Assembly (NCBI GenBank): GCA_022072445.1
Contig: JAJVHV010000012.1
Coordinates: 35,546 to 99,545, forward strand
From: Phycisphaerae bacterium
Lineage (GTDB): Bacteria > Planctomycetota > Phycisphaerae > UBA1845 > Fen-1342
Direction of reading: 5' to 3'
DNA length: 64,000 bases
Position numbers and translations under genes: made by a program. Position 1 is the first letter of the stretch, and each line of letters opens with the position of its first letter. The notes under the pieces were generated by a model. The model had not been told where the DNA came from, ran no database searches, and saw only the letters and a list, made by a program, of their open reading frames with translations. This document shows positions 1 to 8,891 of this stretch, piece by piece.

Positions 1-3000
1 GATGAGGCGTGTCGTTCGCGGTTCCCCCGTCGTGCGGCGTCACATCGGTGGTCCCGCCGTCCTGAGGGCCAAGGTCGGTAGTTCCTTCCTGATCGTCGTC
101 AGCATCAGTCGCTCCGCCGTCGTTGGGCGTTGCATCCGTCGGCTCGGAGTCTTCAGTCGGAACATCGGGAGCGGCATCCTCGTCCGGCAGGTCGTATGAC
201 ACCGCGTGCTGTCCATCGTCGAGCTGCACCGCCTCGATGTTGGTGTGGTTGATCGTGAACGAGCCGCCTTCCGGCAGATCGACCACGATCGTGCCCGGAC
301 TGACGTGCACGCTTTCCGGCGGGTACGCGCTGAGGTCGATCATGTCGCGGTCGTCGCCGCCGTCGACGGTGTAGACGTCGCCGTCGCTCGGGTTCTCAAA
401 GCGGAACGCGTCATCGCCGAATCCGCCGCGCATCTGGTCGTTGCCGCCGCCGCCGATAAGCAGGTCGTTGCCCGTGCCGCCGTCGAGCGTGTCGCTGCCG
501 GCGCCGCCGTCGAGGACGTCTTTGCCCGCGCTGCCCGTCAGCACGTCATCTCCGGCTCCACCGCGCATGTTGTTGACGTTGCTGTTGCCGGTCAGCGTCT
601 CATCGCCCGCGCCGCCGAGAAAAGTGACGCCGGTCAATCCGCTACCCAGGGCGCGAATCTGGTCGTGCGTCAGGCCCTCTTTCTGACCGGCGGAAAGCGT
701 GTTGAACCAGCTCGTATTCGGAATCGACGCGATCTGCGCGGCGGTCAGGTCCGCCATTCGGTCGGCAGGGACATACCGGAACTGCGTGTAGCCTAGCTTC
801 TGTATCTGACCGTCGGTCAGCCACTCGCGCTGCTCGGCGGTCAGGTGCCCGATGCTCACGCTGGTCGTGTTGAGCGCCTGGACTTGCGCTTCATCCAGCG
901 ACGCCCGCGCTTCGGCCGACATCGTCGCCAACCAGTCGCTGTTCGGAATCGTCGCCACCTGCGCCGGCGTCAGATGATCCACACCCTCGGCGTCGAGATA
1001 CCGGAACTGCGTGTAGCCCAGTTGCTGTATCTGACCGTCGGTCAGCCACTCGCGCTGCTCGGCGGTCAGGTGCCCGATGCTCACGCTGGCCGTGTTGAGC
1101 GCCTGGACTTGCGCTTCATCCAGCGACGCCCGCGCCTCGGCCGACATGGTCGCGAACCAGTCGCTGTTCGGAATCGTCGCCACCTGCGCCGGCGTCAGAT
1201 GATCCACACCCTCGGCGTCCAGATACCGGAACTGCGTGTAGCCCAGTTGCTGTATCTGACCGTCGGTCAGCCACTCGCGCTGCTCGGCGGTCAGGTGCCC
1301 GATGCTCACGCTGGTCGTGTTGAGCGCCTGGACTTGCGCTTCATCCAGCGACGCCCGCGCTTCGGCCGACATCGTCGCGAACCAGTCGCTGTTCGGAATC
1401 GTCGCCACCTGCGCCGGCGTCAGATGATCCACGCCCTCGGCGTCCAGATACCGGAACTGCGTGTAACCCAGGTCCTGAATCTGGTCGGCCGTCAGCCACT
1501 CGCGCTGCTCGGCGGTCAGGTGCCCGATGCTCACGCTGGTCGTGTTGAGCGCCTGGACTTGCGCTTCATCCAGCGACGCCCGCGCTTCGGCCGACATGGT
1601 CGCGAACCAGTCGCTGTTCGGAATCGTCGCCACCTGCGCCGGCGTCAGATGATCCACGCCCTCGGCGTCCAGATACCGGAACTGCGTGTAACCCAGGTCC
1701 TGAATCTGGTCGGCCGTCAGCCACTCGCGCTGCTCGGCGGTCAGGTGCCCGATGCTCACGCTGGTCGTGTTGAGCGCCTGGACTTGCGCTTCATCCAGCG
1801 ACGCCCGCGCTTCGGCCGACATGGTCGCGAACCAGTCGCTGTTCGGAATCGTCGCCACCTGCGCCGGCGTCAGATGATCCACACCCTCGGCGTCCAGATA
1901 CCGGAACTGCGTGTAACCCAGGTCCTGTATCTGACCGTCGGTCAGCCACTCGCGCTGCTCGGCCGTCAGATGTCCGATACTCACGCTGGCCGTGTTGAGC
2001 GCCTGGACTTGCGCTTCATCCAGCGAGGCGCGGGCATCGGCGGACATCGTCGCGAACCAGTCGCTGTTCGGAATCGTCGCCACCTGTTGCGGCGTCAGAT
2101 AATCGACCTGGTCGGCGGAGAGATCTCGAAATTGGGTGTAGTTCAGGCCGTGAACGAACGACTCGACCTGCGGATCGCCCACCGCGACCTCGACGGTGTC
2201 AACGTGCGTCGCGCCGGAAGCGTCAGTCACGCTGACTTCGAACGTCAGTTTCGAAATGCCGGTCGTGTCGGGCGCGGTGAAGGTGGGCGAAGCTTGGTGC
2301 GTGTCGCTGAGCGCGACGACCGGGCCGCCGACCTGCCGCCACTCGTAACTCAGCGTGTCGCCTTCGTCGGCATCGTGGCTGCCGGCGGCATTCAGGACCA
2401 CGGTACTACCTTCGTGCACGTACTGGTCGGCACCAGCGTCGGCGACGGGCGCGTCGTTCATACCGGCGATGTTGACGGTCACGTCGTCAACACTGGTGTG
2501 CGTGCCGTCGCTGACGCGCAGTTCAAATGTGATGGGCGTATCGGCGGTGACGTTGGGCGCCTGGAAGGTCGGGTTCGCGGCGTGCACGTCACTGAGGGAG
2601 ACCTGCGGGCCGCCGGTCTGCACCCACTCGTACGTCAGTTGGTCGCCGGCGTCGGGATCGTGCGAGCCTTCGGCGTGCAGTGTGACGGTCTGGCCTTCGA
2701 CGGTCGAGACGTCCTGGCCGGCGTCGGCCAGCGGGACAGAGTTGTGAACGTCATCGGTATTGAGTTCGGCGGAATCGCTGTCGGGGGCGTCGTCGCCGGT
2801 GTCCGTGCCGTTGGTTTCGTGCTGGTGATCTTCGCTGGCGGCTTGCTGGGCCTCGTGCGCGTCAGCAGCCGCCTGCATTGAGACATTGGAGGCATGCGTC
2901 GGGGCATGCACGACGCCATCGGAGAACTGGACGTTCTCGATCTGGCTGTGGTGGATCGTGAAGCTGGTGCCGTCGTCGGCGTGAACGTCGAGCCGGCCGG

Positions 3001-3925
3001 CGGCGACGTCGACCTGGGAGCTGTGCACGTGAGACAGGTCGATCGTGTCGTTCCCCGAACCGCCGGAGACGCGGTAGATGTCGCCATCCTGCGCGCCGTC
3101 GAACGAGAACGTATCGTCGCCTTTGTCGCCGTAGAGCGTGTCGTGCCCGCCGCCGCCGGTGAGGTGGTCGTTTCCAGCGCCGCCTCGGAGAAGGTCGTTC
3201 CCCGTGCCCCCGTGGAGCGTATCATTACCGCCCTCTCCGAGGAGCGCGTCGTCGCCCGCACCGCCGGCGAGGTGGTCGTGACCTGAGCCGCCGCGCATGG
3301 TGTCGTTTCCGTCGTCACCGGCCAGGCGGTCGTCTCCACCATCGCCATAGATGACGTCGTGGTCCGCGCCGCCGGAAATCTCGTCGTGTCCGCCGCCGCC
3401 GCGCATGACGTCGCGGCCAGCGCCGCCGGCGACGTGATCGTCGCCGCTGTCGGCCCGAATTGAATCGTCCCCGTCCCCGCCGTCGATCTCGTCGCTCCCG
3501 CTGCCGCCGCGGATGACGTCATTGCCGGCGTCGCCATGAAGCAGATCGTTTCCGCTGCCACCGCTGAGCGAATCGTGGCCGTCGTCGCCAAAGAGCTGGT
3601 CGGCGCCGCCATCGCCCCGGAGGACGTCGTCGCCCGCGCCGCCATGGAGCAGGTCGTTGCCGCCGTTGCCGTCGAGCAGGTCGTCTCCGTCGAGGCCGTC
3701 GGCGGCATTCGCGGCGCTGTCGCCGTGGTACACGTCGTCGCCGTCGGTCGCACTCGCGTGGTGCTCGCCGGTGTCGGCGTCGGTCCAGGTGGCGGAGAGG
3801 AGGATACGTGGTTCGAGCGATTCGACTGAGAATCCGGCCCGCTTACGCGGTTTCTTCTCGGACGCCACTTCACCGGCCTCTGTCGTGGGAATGGTCGGGT
3901 TGCGCTTCGTTCGGTCCTTGCTCAT
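1..3925 (-). CDS. Giant LEPR-XLL / RTX repeat surface protein (3' end outside window)
   Basis: The frame runs from ATG 3925 to the left window edge without a stop, giving about 1308 residues of an incomplete protein. Seen from N to C: a basic leader, then LEPRILLSA at residues 37-45, the planctomycete LEPR-XLL signature. Next is a run of glycine/aspartate nonapeptides (GGxGxDxLx, about residues 75-260), typical of calcium-binding RTX beta-rolls, with a cap containing TFSFDGAQDGD and FTIHHSQIENVQFSDG. Two PKD-like (K319L-type) domains follow (GSHDPDAGDQLTYEW, then GSHDADEGDTLSYEW). Then come six near-identical 75-residue units plus one diverged unit, and a second RTX block with the cap FTINHTNIEAVQLDDG. 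The start at 3925 has GGGGA eight bases upstream; an in-frame ATG at 3940 is possible. Family knowledge suggests a secreted, calcium-stabilised adhesin or S-layer-like protein. The exact role is unknown. Confidence 0.85.
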   Translation of the reverse strand, partial: MSKDRTKRNPTIPTTEAGEVASEKKPRKRAGFSVESLEPRILLSATWTDADTGEHHASATDGDDVYHGDSAANAADGLDGDDLLDGNGGNDLLHGGAGDDVLRGDGGADQLFGDDGHDSLSGGSGNDLLHGDAGNDVIRGGSGSDEIDGGDGDDSIRADSGDDHVAGGAGRDVMRGGGGHDEISGGADHDVIYGDGGDDRLAGDDGNDTMRGGSGHDHLAGGAGDDALLGEGGNDTLHGGTGNDLLRGGAGNDHLTGGGGHDTLYGDKGDDTFSFDGAQDGDIYRVSGGSGNDTIDLSHVHSSQVDVAAGRLDVHADDGTSFTIHHSQIENVQFSDGVVHAPTHASNVSMQAAADAHEAQQAASEDHQHETNGTDTGDDAPDSDSAELNTDDVHNSVPLADAGQDVSTVEGQTVTLHAEGSHDPDAGDQLTYEWVQTGGPQVSLSDVHAANPTFQAPNVTADTPITFELRVSDGTHTSVDDVTVNIAGMNDAPVADAGADQYVHEGSTVVLNAAGSHDADEGDTLSYEWRQVGGPVVALSDTHQASPTFTAPDTTGISKLTFEVSVTDASGATHVDTVEVAVGDPQVESFVHGLNYTQFRDLSADQVDYLTPQQVATIPNSDWFATMSADARASLDEAQVQALNTASVSIGHLTAEQREWLTDGQIQDLGYTQFRYLDAEGVDHLTPAQVATIPNSDWFATMSAEARASLDEAQVQALNTTSVSIGHLTAEQREWLTADQIQDLGYTQFRYLDAEGVDHLTPAQVATIPNSDWFATMSAEARASLDEAQVQALNTTSVSIGHLTAEQREWLTADQIQDLGYTQFRYLDAEGVDHLTPAQVATIPNSDWFATMSAEARASLDEAQVQALNTTSVSIGHLTAEQREWLTDGQIQQLGYTQFRYLDAEGVDHLTPAQVATIPNSDWFATMSAEARASLDEAQVQALNTASVSIGHLTAEQREWLTDGQIQQLGYTQFRYLDAEGVDHLTPAQVATIPNSDWLATMSAEARASLDEAQVQALNTTSVSIGHLTAEQREWLTDGQIQKLGYTQFRYVPADRMADLTAAQIASIPNTSWFNTLSAGQKEGLTHDQIRALGSGLTGVTFLGGAGDETLTGNSNVNNMRGGAGDDVLTGSAGKDVLDGGAGSDTLDGGTGNDLLIGGGGNDQMRGGFGDDAFRFENPSDGDVYTVDGGDDRDMIDLSAYPPESVHVSPGTIVVDLPEGGSFTINHTNIEAVQLDDGQHAVSYDLPDEDAAPDVPTEDSEPTDATPNDGGATDADDDQEGTTDLGPQDGGTTDVTPHDGGTANDTPH
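642..2150 (-). repeat. 225-bp (75-residue) coding tandem repeat, six near-identical copies plus one diverged
   Basis: The same landmark (gatgctcacg or a one-base variant) recurs at 851, 1076, 1301, 1526, 1751 and 1976, exactly 225 bases apart. Each unit lies in frame with the giant RTX gene and reads DHLTPAQVATIPNSDWF, then ASLDEAQVQALNT, then GHLTAEQREWL and LGYTQFRYLDAEG. A seventh, diverged unit (ADLTAAQIASIPNTSWF) lies at about 650-750. The units look helical and contain recurring LTxxQ motifs. Near-identity at the DNA level suggests recent expansion or homogenisation. Confidence 0.9.
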
Positions 3926-3950
3926 GTCGCGTGTCCCCATGGCGAGAAAG

Positions 3951-3974
3951 CCCGCGCGCAGGGTGGCGCGCGGG
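3951..3974. promoter_or_regulatory. Hairpin in the leader of the giant RTX gene
   Basis: A perfect 9-bp inverted repeat (CCCGCGCGC at 3951-3959 and GCGCGCGGG at 3966-3974) encloses a 6-base loop. It sits about 25 bases upstream of the ATG at 3925 on the minus strand, in the divergent gap with the gene at 4198. It could be a leader structure; no T-run follows it on either strand. Confidence 0.4.
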
Positions 3975-4197
3975 TTGACAATCGAAAGTGTATGAAATGA
4001 ACGAGCGGGATGCGGCGACGTTGGGCGGCGACCGATAATCGCAGGGCTGATCCGGAAAGCACTCGGGGCGCGAAACGCCGGCCCGAGCGGCGGCATCTGA
4101 CCTGTGCGGAAGTCCGGTTGTCGGGACCGGACTTTCCGGCGGCGCGCGGCACCGATAGAATGTGGTGCCACCCGCTGTGTGCCTCGGGAGCCACACC

Positions 4198-6579
4198 ATG
4201 CATCTACGTGCCGCCGGCGTCGTTGCGTATCTTCTTGCCAGTTGGGTACTTGCGCAAGACACCTCCCCTGCCGATCGTTCTGAACCGAATCCGCCGGCTG
4301 CCGATGCGATGCGCCATGCCGAGCAGGACCGGGCGCGTCGCGATCCGCTCCGTACGGCGACCTCAACGAACCGGCGGTTTGAGCTGCGCATCAAGCCCGG
4401 CCGGCCGGAGCGCGCCGCTTGCCGCGCGACACTGCATGAGAAGGTGCGCGGCTCGGGCCGCAGAACGGTCTGGGAGGCGGAACTCGTCAACGACGTCGCG
4501 CCGGGCGTCGTCGAAATCCGCGACGACGGCAAGTTCGTGGTAACGCTGGATGAGCATCGCGTGGGCGGCGCGCGGCACGCGGCTGCGATCTACGACGAGC
4601 ATGGCAAGCTGCTGCGCGAATTCAAGCTGCGCGAGCTGCTGCGACGGTCTGACTGGGACGAAGTGCGTCGCGAGGACCGCGCGGTCATCTGGCTCGATCG
4701 CGCCCGTTTCGCCTTTGAACGCGACCCCGATCGATTTGTGATCCGCACGGCGTGGGACCGCGAGATCGTCATCAACCTCGAAACCGCGGAATTGACCGCC
4801 GATCGGGATGACAATGCCGCCGCGGACGGCGGGGGTGACGCAGACGGCGAGGCAGCCATTCCGCCTGAGCTGTTTGAGCTGCTTGAAGGATCAGTTCCGC
4901 AGGCCAACCCGGTCGAGTTCGAGGAACTGGAACGGCTGCTGCACGGTCGAGCGACGCTGGAGGCGATGATCGCGGAAGCGGCCAGTGCGGGCGAGGAGGC
5001 CGATCCGGCGTTGCTGGCGAAGCTGGCCGAGGCCACCGCCGGGATCGCCGAGCTCGAAGCCCGTGTGGCCGCGGAATCTGGCGCGGCTGACTCTGCCGAA
5101 CTGGCCGATGCCGCCGGCGGCGACGAGACGTCCGACGACACGATGGATGAGGCCGGTAATTCGGCGGGCGTGCCCGCGGCGGCGGTCGACGCGCAGATTG
5201 CCGAGCAGGCGGCGCAGAGCTTCTCGCCGGCTGAGCCGGGCGCCGGCCAAGTCGAACAGGCGGCCGACGAGGCGCTGCTGGCCGACGTGGCGGCGGAAGC
5301 GCAGGGCATGACGTCGCGGCTTCCGACTCCGTTGCCGAATCCGGCACAGCCGGTGGACTATGTGGCCTGGTACAACGCGAACACGCAGACCGCGGGGCCG
5401 AGCGCCGCACCGCTGCTCGAAGCCGCCGGACAGTCGACGGTCATCTGGGAAGGCGACGGGGCGCTGCGCGACGCGGCGCTGGCGGGCGATGCGGCGGCGC
5501 TGCAGTCGCCGGAGGTGACGGCGTGGCTGGCAGCGAATCGCGCGGCGTTGGAGCAGTTTCGGGCGGCGCGCGGACTGGAATACCACGGATCGCCGTCGGA
5601 AAGTACGAACGGCTCGCTGATCGGGATTCTACTGCCGAACCTCTCGCGCTATCGCGAGCTGGCGCGGGTTTCGACGGTCGAAGGCAAGCTGCTCGAATCG
5701 CAGGGTCGGCACGAAGACGCGATGATTACCTACGCCGACGGACTGGCCGCCGGCGCCCAGATTGCGCATGGACAGACGCTGATCGAGAACCTGGTTGGGT
5801 CGGCGGTGCAGGGGCTCTCGTCGGAGTCGCTGCTCGATTCGCTGGCGAGCGCTCCGGCGAACACCGATTTTGCGCGCGTCGCCGGAGAGCTGTCGAAGCC
5901 GGCGATGGCGGCGCCGACGGCGGCGGCGGCGATGCGCGGCGAGCGGGCGATGGTGCTCGAGACGCTGCAGCGTGTGTACTCGGTCGATCCGGCGAGCGGC
6001 AGGTACGTTCCGTCGCGCGAAGGCGTGGCGAGCTTTCTGTCGATGACGTCGGAGGACGGCAACAACGATCAGCGCGTCATCGAGATGACCGAGCATTTGG
6101 CAAACGCCGACTTTGACACGCTGGTGCGGCAGGCCAACGAGCACTATGACCAGCTCGAGGCGGCCATGTCGGCGCCGTACGCGCAGGCGCGGCAGTTGTT
6201 CAGCGATCTGGAAAGTCGCATCGCGGCGCCCGATTTCAAGCAGAGCAATCCGATCCTGGCGGAGCTGTTGCCGTCGCTCTCGCGGGCGTCGTTCATCAGC
6301 AGCCGCTCCGACGGCGCCCGCCGGGCGGCGTCGGTGGTCAGCCAGTTGAAGGCGTTTCGCCAGCAGCATGGGGCGTACCCCGAGTCGCTCGACGTGCTTG
6401 CGAACGAAGCGACGGTTGATCCGTTCGCGCAGCAGCCGTTCCGCTATCAGCGCGTCGGCGACGATTTTGTGCTCTATTCGGTTGGCGGGAACGGGCTCGA
6501 CGACGGGGGCGCGCATGACGCCCGCGGCGACACAAACGACATCCGCTATTGGCCGCGCCCGCCAAAGACACCGAAGTGA
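4198..6579 (+). CDS. Exported protein with pseudopilin-like C-terminal tail, planctomycete family of unknown function
   Basis: A 793-residue protein. The ATG at 4198 has GGGAG seven bases upstream and opens a signal peptide (MHLRAAGVVAYLLASWVLAQ); the longer GTG start at 4162 would bury it. The first third is rich in charged residues, followed by an acidic Ala/Glu linker (about residues 210-380). The middle is helical (LLPNLSRYRELARVSTVEG; GRHEDAMITYADGLAAG). The end reads DPFAQQPFRYQRVGDDFVLYS and then NGLDDGGAHD. That ending resembles the C-terminal calcium-loop region of GspG-type pseudopilins, although there is no pilin N-terminus. The same tail architecture ends the protein at 61092-62393, so these are distant paralogues. 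I do not recognise a function. Confidence 0.8.
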   Translation: MHLRAAGVVAYLLASWVLAQDTSPADRSEPNPPAADAMRHAEQDRARRDPLRTATSTNRRFELRIKPGRPERAACRATLHEKVRGSGRRTVWEAELVNDVAPGVVEIRDDGKFVVTLDEHRVGGARHAAAIYDEHGKLLREFKLRELLRRSDWDEVRREDRAVIWLDRARFAFERDPDRFVIRTAWDREIVINLETAELTADRDDNAAADGGGDADGEAAIPPELFELLEGSVPQANPVEFEELERLLHGRATLEAMIAEAASAGEEADPALLAKLAEATAGIAELEARVAAESGAADSAELADAAGGDETSDDTMDEAGNSAGVPAAAVDAQIAEQAAQSFSPAEPGAGQVEQAADEALLADVAAEAQGMTSRLPTPLPNPAQPVDYVAWYNANTQTAGPSAAPLLEAAGQSTVIWEGDGALRDAALAGDAAALQSPEVTAWLAANRAALEQFRAARGLEYHGSPSESTNGSLIGILLPNLSRYRELARVSTVEGKLLESQGRHEDAMITYADGLAAGAQIAHGQTLIENLVGSAVQGLSSESLLDSLASAPANTDFARVAGELSKPAMAAPTAAAAMRGERAMVLETLQRVYSVDPASGRYVPSREGVASFLSMTSEDGNNDQRVIEMTEHLANADFDTLVRQANEHYDQLEAAMSAPYAQARQLFSDLESRIAAPDFKQSNPILAELLPSLSRASFISSRSDGARRAASVVSQLKAFRQQHGAYPESLDVLANEATVDPFAQQPFRYQRVGDDFVLYSVGGNGLDDGGAHDARGDTNDIRYWPRPPKTPK

Positions 6580-6654
6580 CGTGGCGCGCGACACTTCGGC
6601 GCGGCGTGCGGGGTGGCGGGGAGCGGCGCAATTCGTTGGGGCGAGGCCGGCTTT

Positions 6655-6903
6655 CTACGCTGACGTCTGATCATCCGCGCCTGGCTCGATCGTGGCGAAG
6701 ATTCCATCCACGATGCCGGTCAGCAGGCTGACGATCCCGTCGCGCAGCTCGGGATTCGCCGCCGTGCGGAATTCTTCGTCGACGCATCCGCCGGAGAGCA
6801 AGCCAAGGGAGATCAGCAGCGGCCAGGCGGCGCGGCGGGTGTGCCGGCGACCGGGCTGGCCATTGGCGCCGTGGGTGCGAAGATCGGTCATAATCAGACG
6901 CAT
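6655..6903 (-). CDS. Small lipoprotein
   Basis: Encodes 82 residues from ATG 6903, or 78 from ATG 6891. After a basic N-terminus, a hydrophobic stretch ends in the lipobox LLSGGC, followed by VDEEFRTAANPELRDGIVSLLTG, here described rather than assigned to a family. The mature part is a short amphipathic helix-rich segment. Small lipoproteins of this size with a GGC lipobox occur again at 8891-9064. The ATG at 6903 overlaps the ATG of the divergent gene at 6902, so the true start of one of them is probably different; 6891 is a reasonable alternative. Neither start has a strong Shine-Dalgarno. Function unknown. Confidence 0.6.
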   Translation of the reverse strand: MRLIMTDLRTHGANGQPGRRHTRRAAWPLLISLGLLSGGCVDEEFRTAANPELRDGIVSLLTGIVDGIFATIEPGADDQTSA

Positions 6904-7837
6904 GCAAGACTCCCGCAGGCCGTTGGGCGAGTCGAATCCGAGTCGCAAGATTCTATCGGCCGATTGCGGCGGCGAATCGCTCGTAACCGCGCTTCGGCAG
7001 GTTCTGCGCGTCGCGTCACGGGACGTTGACGCAGACGAGCTCACGGCGCTGCTCGGACTGGGCCTGGCGATGACCGCGTCAGCCAGCGAGCAGGACGTGC
7101 AGACCTGGACCGGGCTGGGCCGCCACGTGCAACTGGCACCGGCCTGCGATCTGCTCGGCGTGCGGTTGCGCGGGCTGCACCCCGACTGGGCGGCGCGGGG
7201 GCTGGGAACGTCGGCAGAATTCGCCGCGCACTTTCGCGACAGCTACGCTCCGCTGATTCGGCGTGCGATTCAGCACGGGCAAGCCGTGCTGGCCTGGCGC
7301 GGCTGGGAGGGCGAGCCGCGACCCGAATGGGGGCTGATCGAGTCGTCCGAGGGCGATTTGTTCCTCGGCCGCGGCGCCGCCGACGGAGCCGAACGCCGGC
7401 TTATCGGTCCGGCGCACCTGGTCTACGTGGTTGAGGCGGTCGAGCCGCGCGACGAGCCGCCCTGCGCACAGCGAAGGTTGGATTTCGCCGTCCGCTCGGC
7501 GCGACGATTCTGGAATGACGAGCCGGCCGAGGATGGCGTGCTGCTTGGACGCGCGGCCTACGCGCGCTGGGCGGCGGCGGCGCGCCAGCCGGCAATGGCG
7601 TCGGACCTCTTGGCGGCGCTGGCAACGGTTAAGAGTGCGCGGCACGCGCTGGCACGCTGGCTGGCGGTTATCGGTCCGCAGTGTGACCGCGGTGGCGCCG
7701 AACGGTGCCGGACGGCGGTAGCCCGACTGGAGAAATGGCGCGACGCGTGGACGGAGGGGGAGGCGACGCCAAACGAGGTGCTGGAGCGCGGGCGGGAGAC
7801 TGACGAGGCGGTGGTGGCGGGTCTGAGCCAGCTGTGA
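6902..7837 (+). CDS. Hypothetical protein, possibly BtrH/papain-like fold
   Basis: A 311-residue soluble protein with no signal peptide. The ATG at 6902 (MQDSRRPLGESNP) is the last good start before conserved-looking sequence; the frame extends upstream to 6692, but that part is antisense to the lipoprotein gene. Features seen: ADCGGESLVTALRQVLR near residue 22, ADELTALLGLGLAMT near 47, and a Trp-rich segment (LAWRGWEGEPRPEWGLIES) near 135. A Cys near the start followed by an LLGLG segment is vaguely reminiscent of butirosin-H/C39-like proteins, but this is weak. No Shine-Dalgarno is evident; a CATAAT lies just upstream, so leaderless initiation is possible. Confidence 0.6.
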   Translation: MQDSRRPLGESNPSRKILSADCGGESLVTALRQVLRVASRDVDADELTALLGLGLAMTASASEQDVQTWTGLGRHVQLAPACDLLGVRLRGLHPDWAARGLGTSAEFAAHFRDSYAPLIRRAIQHGQAVLAWRGWEGEPRPEWGLIESSEGDLFLGRGAADGAERRLIGPAHLVYVVEAVEPRDEPPCAQRRLDFAVRSARRFWNDEPAEDGVLLGRAAYARWAAAARQPAMASDLLAALATVKSARHALARWLAVIGPQCDRGGAERCRTAVARLEKWRDAWTEGEATPNEVLERGRETDEAVVAGLSQL

Positions 7838-7922
7838 GGATTCAACGTCGCCTGGAAAGCTGAGGGAGAGTCGGGCCGGGCGCCCAAACGCGACCAGCCC
7901 TATCCGTCGGCCCTGGTTGCGG

Positions 7923-8891
7923 CTAGGGCGCTGACGGCTCGCCAGGTGGAGCAAGTCCGCGGTCGGCGGCGCGCACCGTTTCTCGACACGTGGTGATCAG
8001 GCTCTCCGGCGGTTCGATCCAGCGTTCGATCTGAAGCGCGTCCAGCACTTTCGCATTGCGCTGATGCGCGGCGAGCATGAAGTCGCGCACGCGACGGAGC
8101 GTGGCTTCGTCCGCTCGCGGCGAGGCCAGGAGCAGCGCGTCGGGCAGCGCCGCGGTCCGGCCGAGAATTCGGAACTGCGACTGGCTGATGCGCTGGTCGG
8201 CGGCGTCGGTGGGCAGCGTCGCCCAGAATTTCGCATCGACGAACGCGGCGTCGAATTTGCGGCTCAGCAGGTCGCGCAGCGCGGCGGACGGATCATCGAC
8301 GTGCGTCAGGCTGTGGCCCGGTGTGAGCAACGCGAGCGGGCCGGGCTCCTGCACGACGCCCTGCGCGCCAAGCAGGCAGACCGCGGCGTGATGCGTGCGG
8401 CAATCGCCGACTTTTCCCAAGGCGATGGGCCGGCCGCGAAGGTCGGCCACGGACTGGAGCCCCGCGTCGCCGCGCACGAGCAGCAGAGCGCTGCGCGTGG
8501 GATTTCCGGCGGCGTCGGCGGAGGCGGCCAAGACGCGCGGAGCGGCGGCGGCGCTGAGGCGCGAGAACTGCGACGGTGTCGCCAATGCGAACTGGTAGAG
8601 CCCGCTCTCGAGATAGGGCGCCGCCTGGAACGGCAGGCAGAAGTCGACGGCGACCGGGCGGCCGAGCTCCAGCGCCAGGGCGTGCCGAAGGTCGGCATAG
8701 GCCGAGAACGGGTTGGCCGCCGCGAGCGGATCGTCGGTGACGACGGCGATCGCGACAGGCTTGGCTCCGACCGCATGGCCGATGACAAGCAGCGCCTCGC
8801 GAACACAGCCCGGGACCGAGGTAGCGATCAGGCTGGCGAGGAGGCCGCCGGCGACGGCCCGGCGACGCAAGCGCCGTCGTGTCCGGCACAT
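7923..8891 (-). CDS. PhnD/SsuA/transferrin-type periplasmic binding protein
   Basis: A 322-residue exported protein. The N-terminus is strongly basic (RRRLRRRAVAGG) and followed by a hydrophobic core ending TSVPGC, so it may be a lipoprotein. The body fits the phosphonate/phosphite-type solute-binding family: VTDDPLAAANPFSAYADLR early, YQFALATPSQFSRL, then SVADLRGRPIALGKVGDC and a LLSRKFDAAFVDAKFW segment typical of the second lobe. No permease or ATPase lies nearby, so the ligand cannot be inferred; it may be a receptor-like or orphan binding protein. Its ATG overlaps the stop of the upstream lipoprotein gene (TGATG at 8889-8893), which implies translational coupling. Confidence 0.75.
   Translation of the reverse strand: MCRTRRRLRRRAVAGGLLASLIATSVPGCVREALLVIGHAVGAKPVAIAVVTDDPLAAANPFSAYADLRHALALELGRPVAVDFCLPFQAAPYLESGLYQFALATPSQFSRLSAAAAPRVLAASADAAGNPTRSALLLVRGDAGLQSVADLRGRPIALGKVGDCRTHHAAVCLLGAQGVVQEPGPLALLTPGHSLTHVDDPSAALRDLLSRKFDAAFVDAKFWATLPTDAADQRISQSQFRILGRTAALPDALLLASPRADEATLRRVRDFMLAAHQRNAKVLDALQIERWIEPPESLITTCRETVRAADRGLAPPGEPSAP

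Noticed and set aside
845..2881. A 678-residue plus-strand open frame with VRNRRHLRRRQMIHTLGV-type repeats
   Set aside because: It is the antisense image of the repeat in the RTX gene. It lacks a ribosome site and its product is Arg-rich and compositionally artificial.
3975..3980. TTGACA as a -35 element for the gene at 4198
   Set aside because: No suitable -10 lies at 16-18 bases downstream, and it is more than 200 bases from the start.
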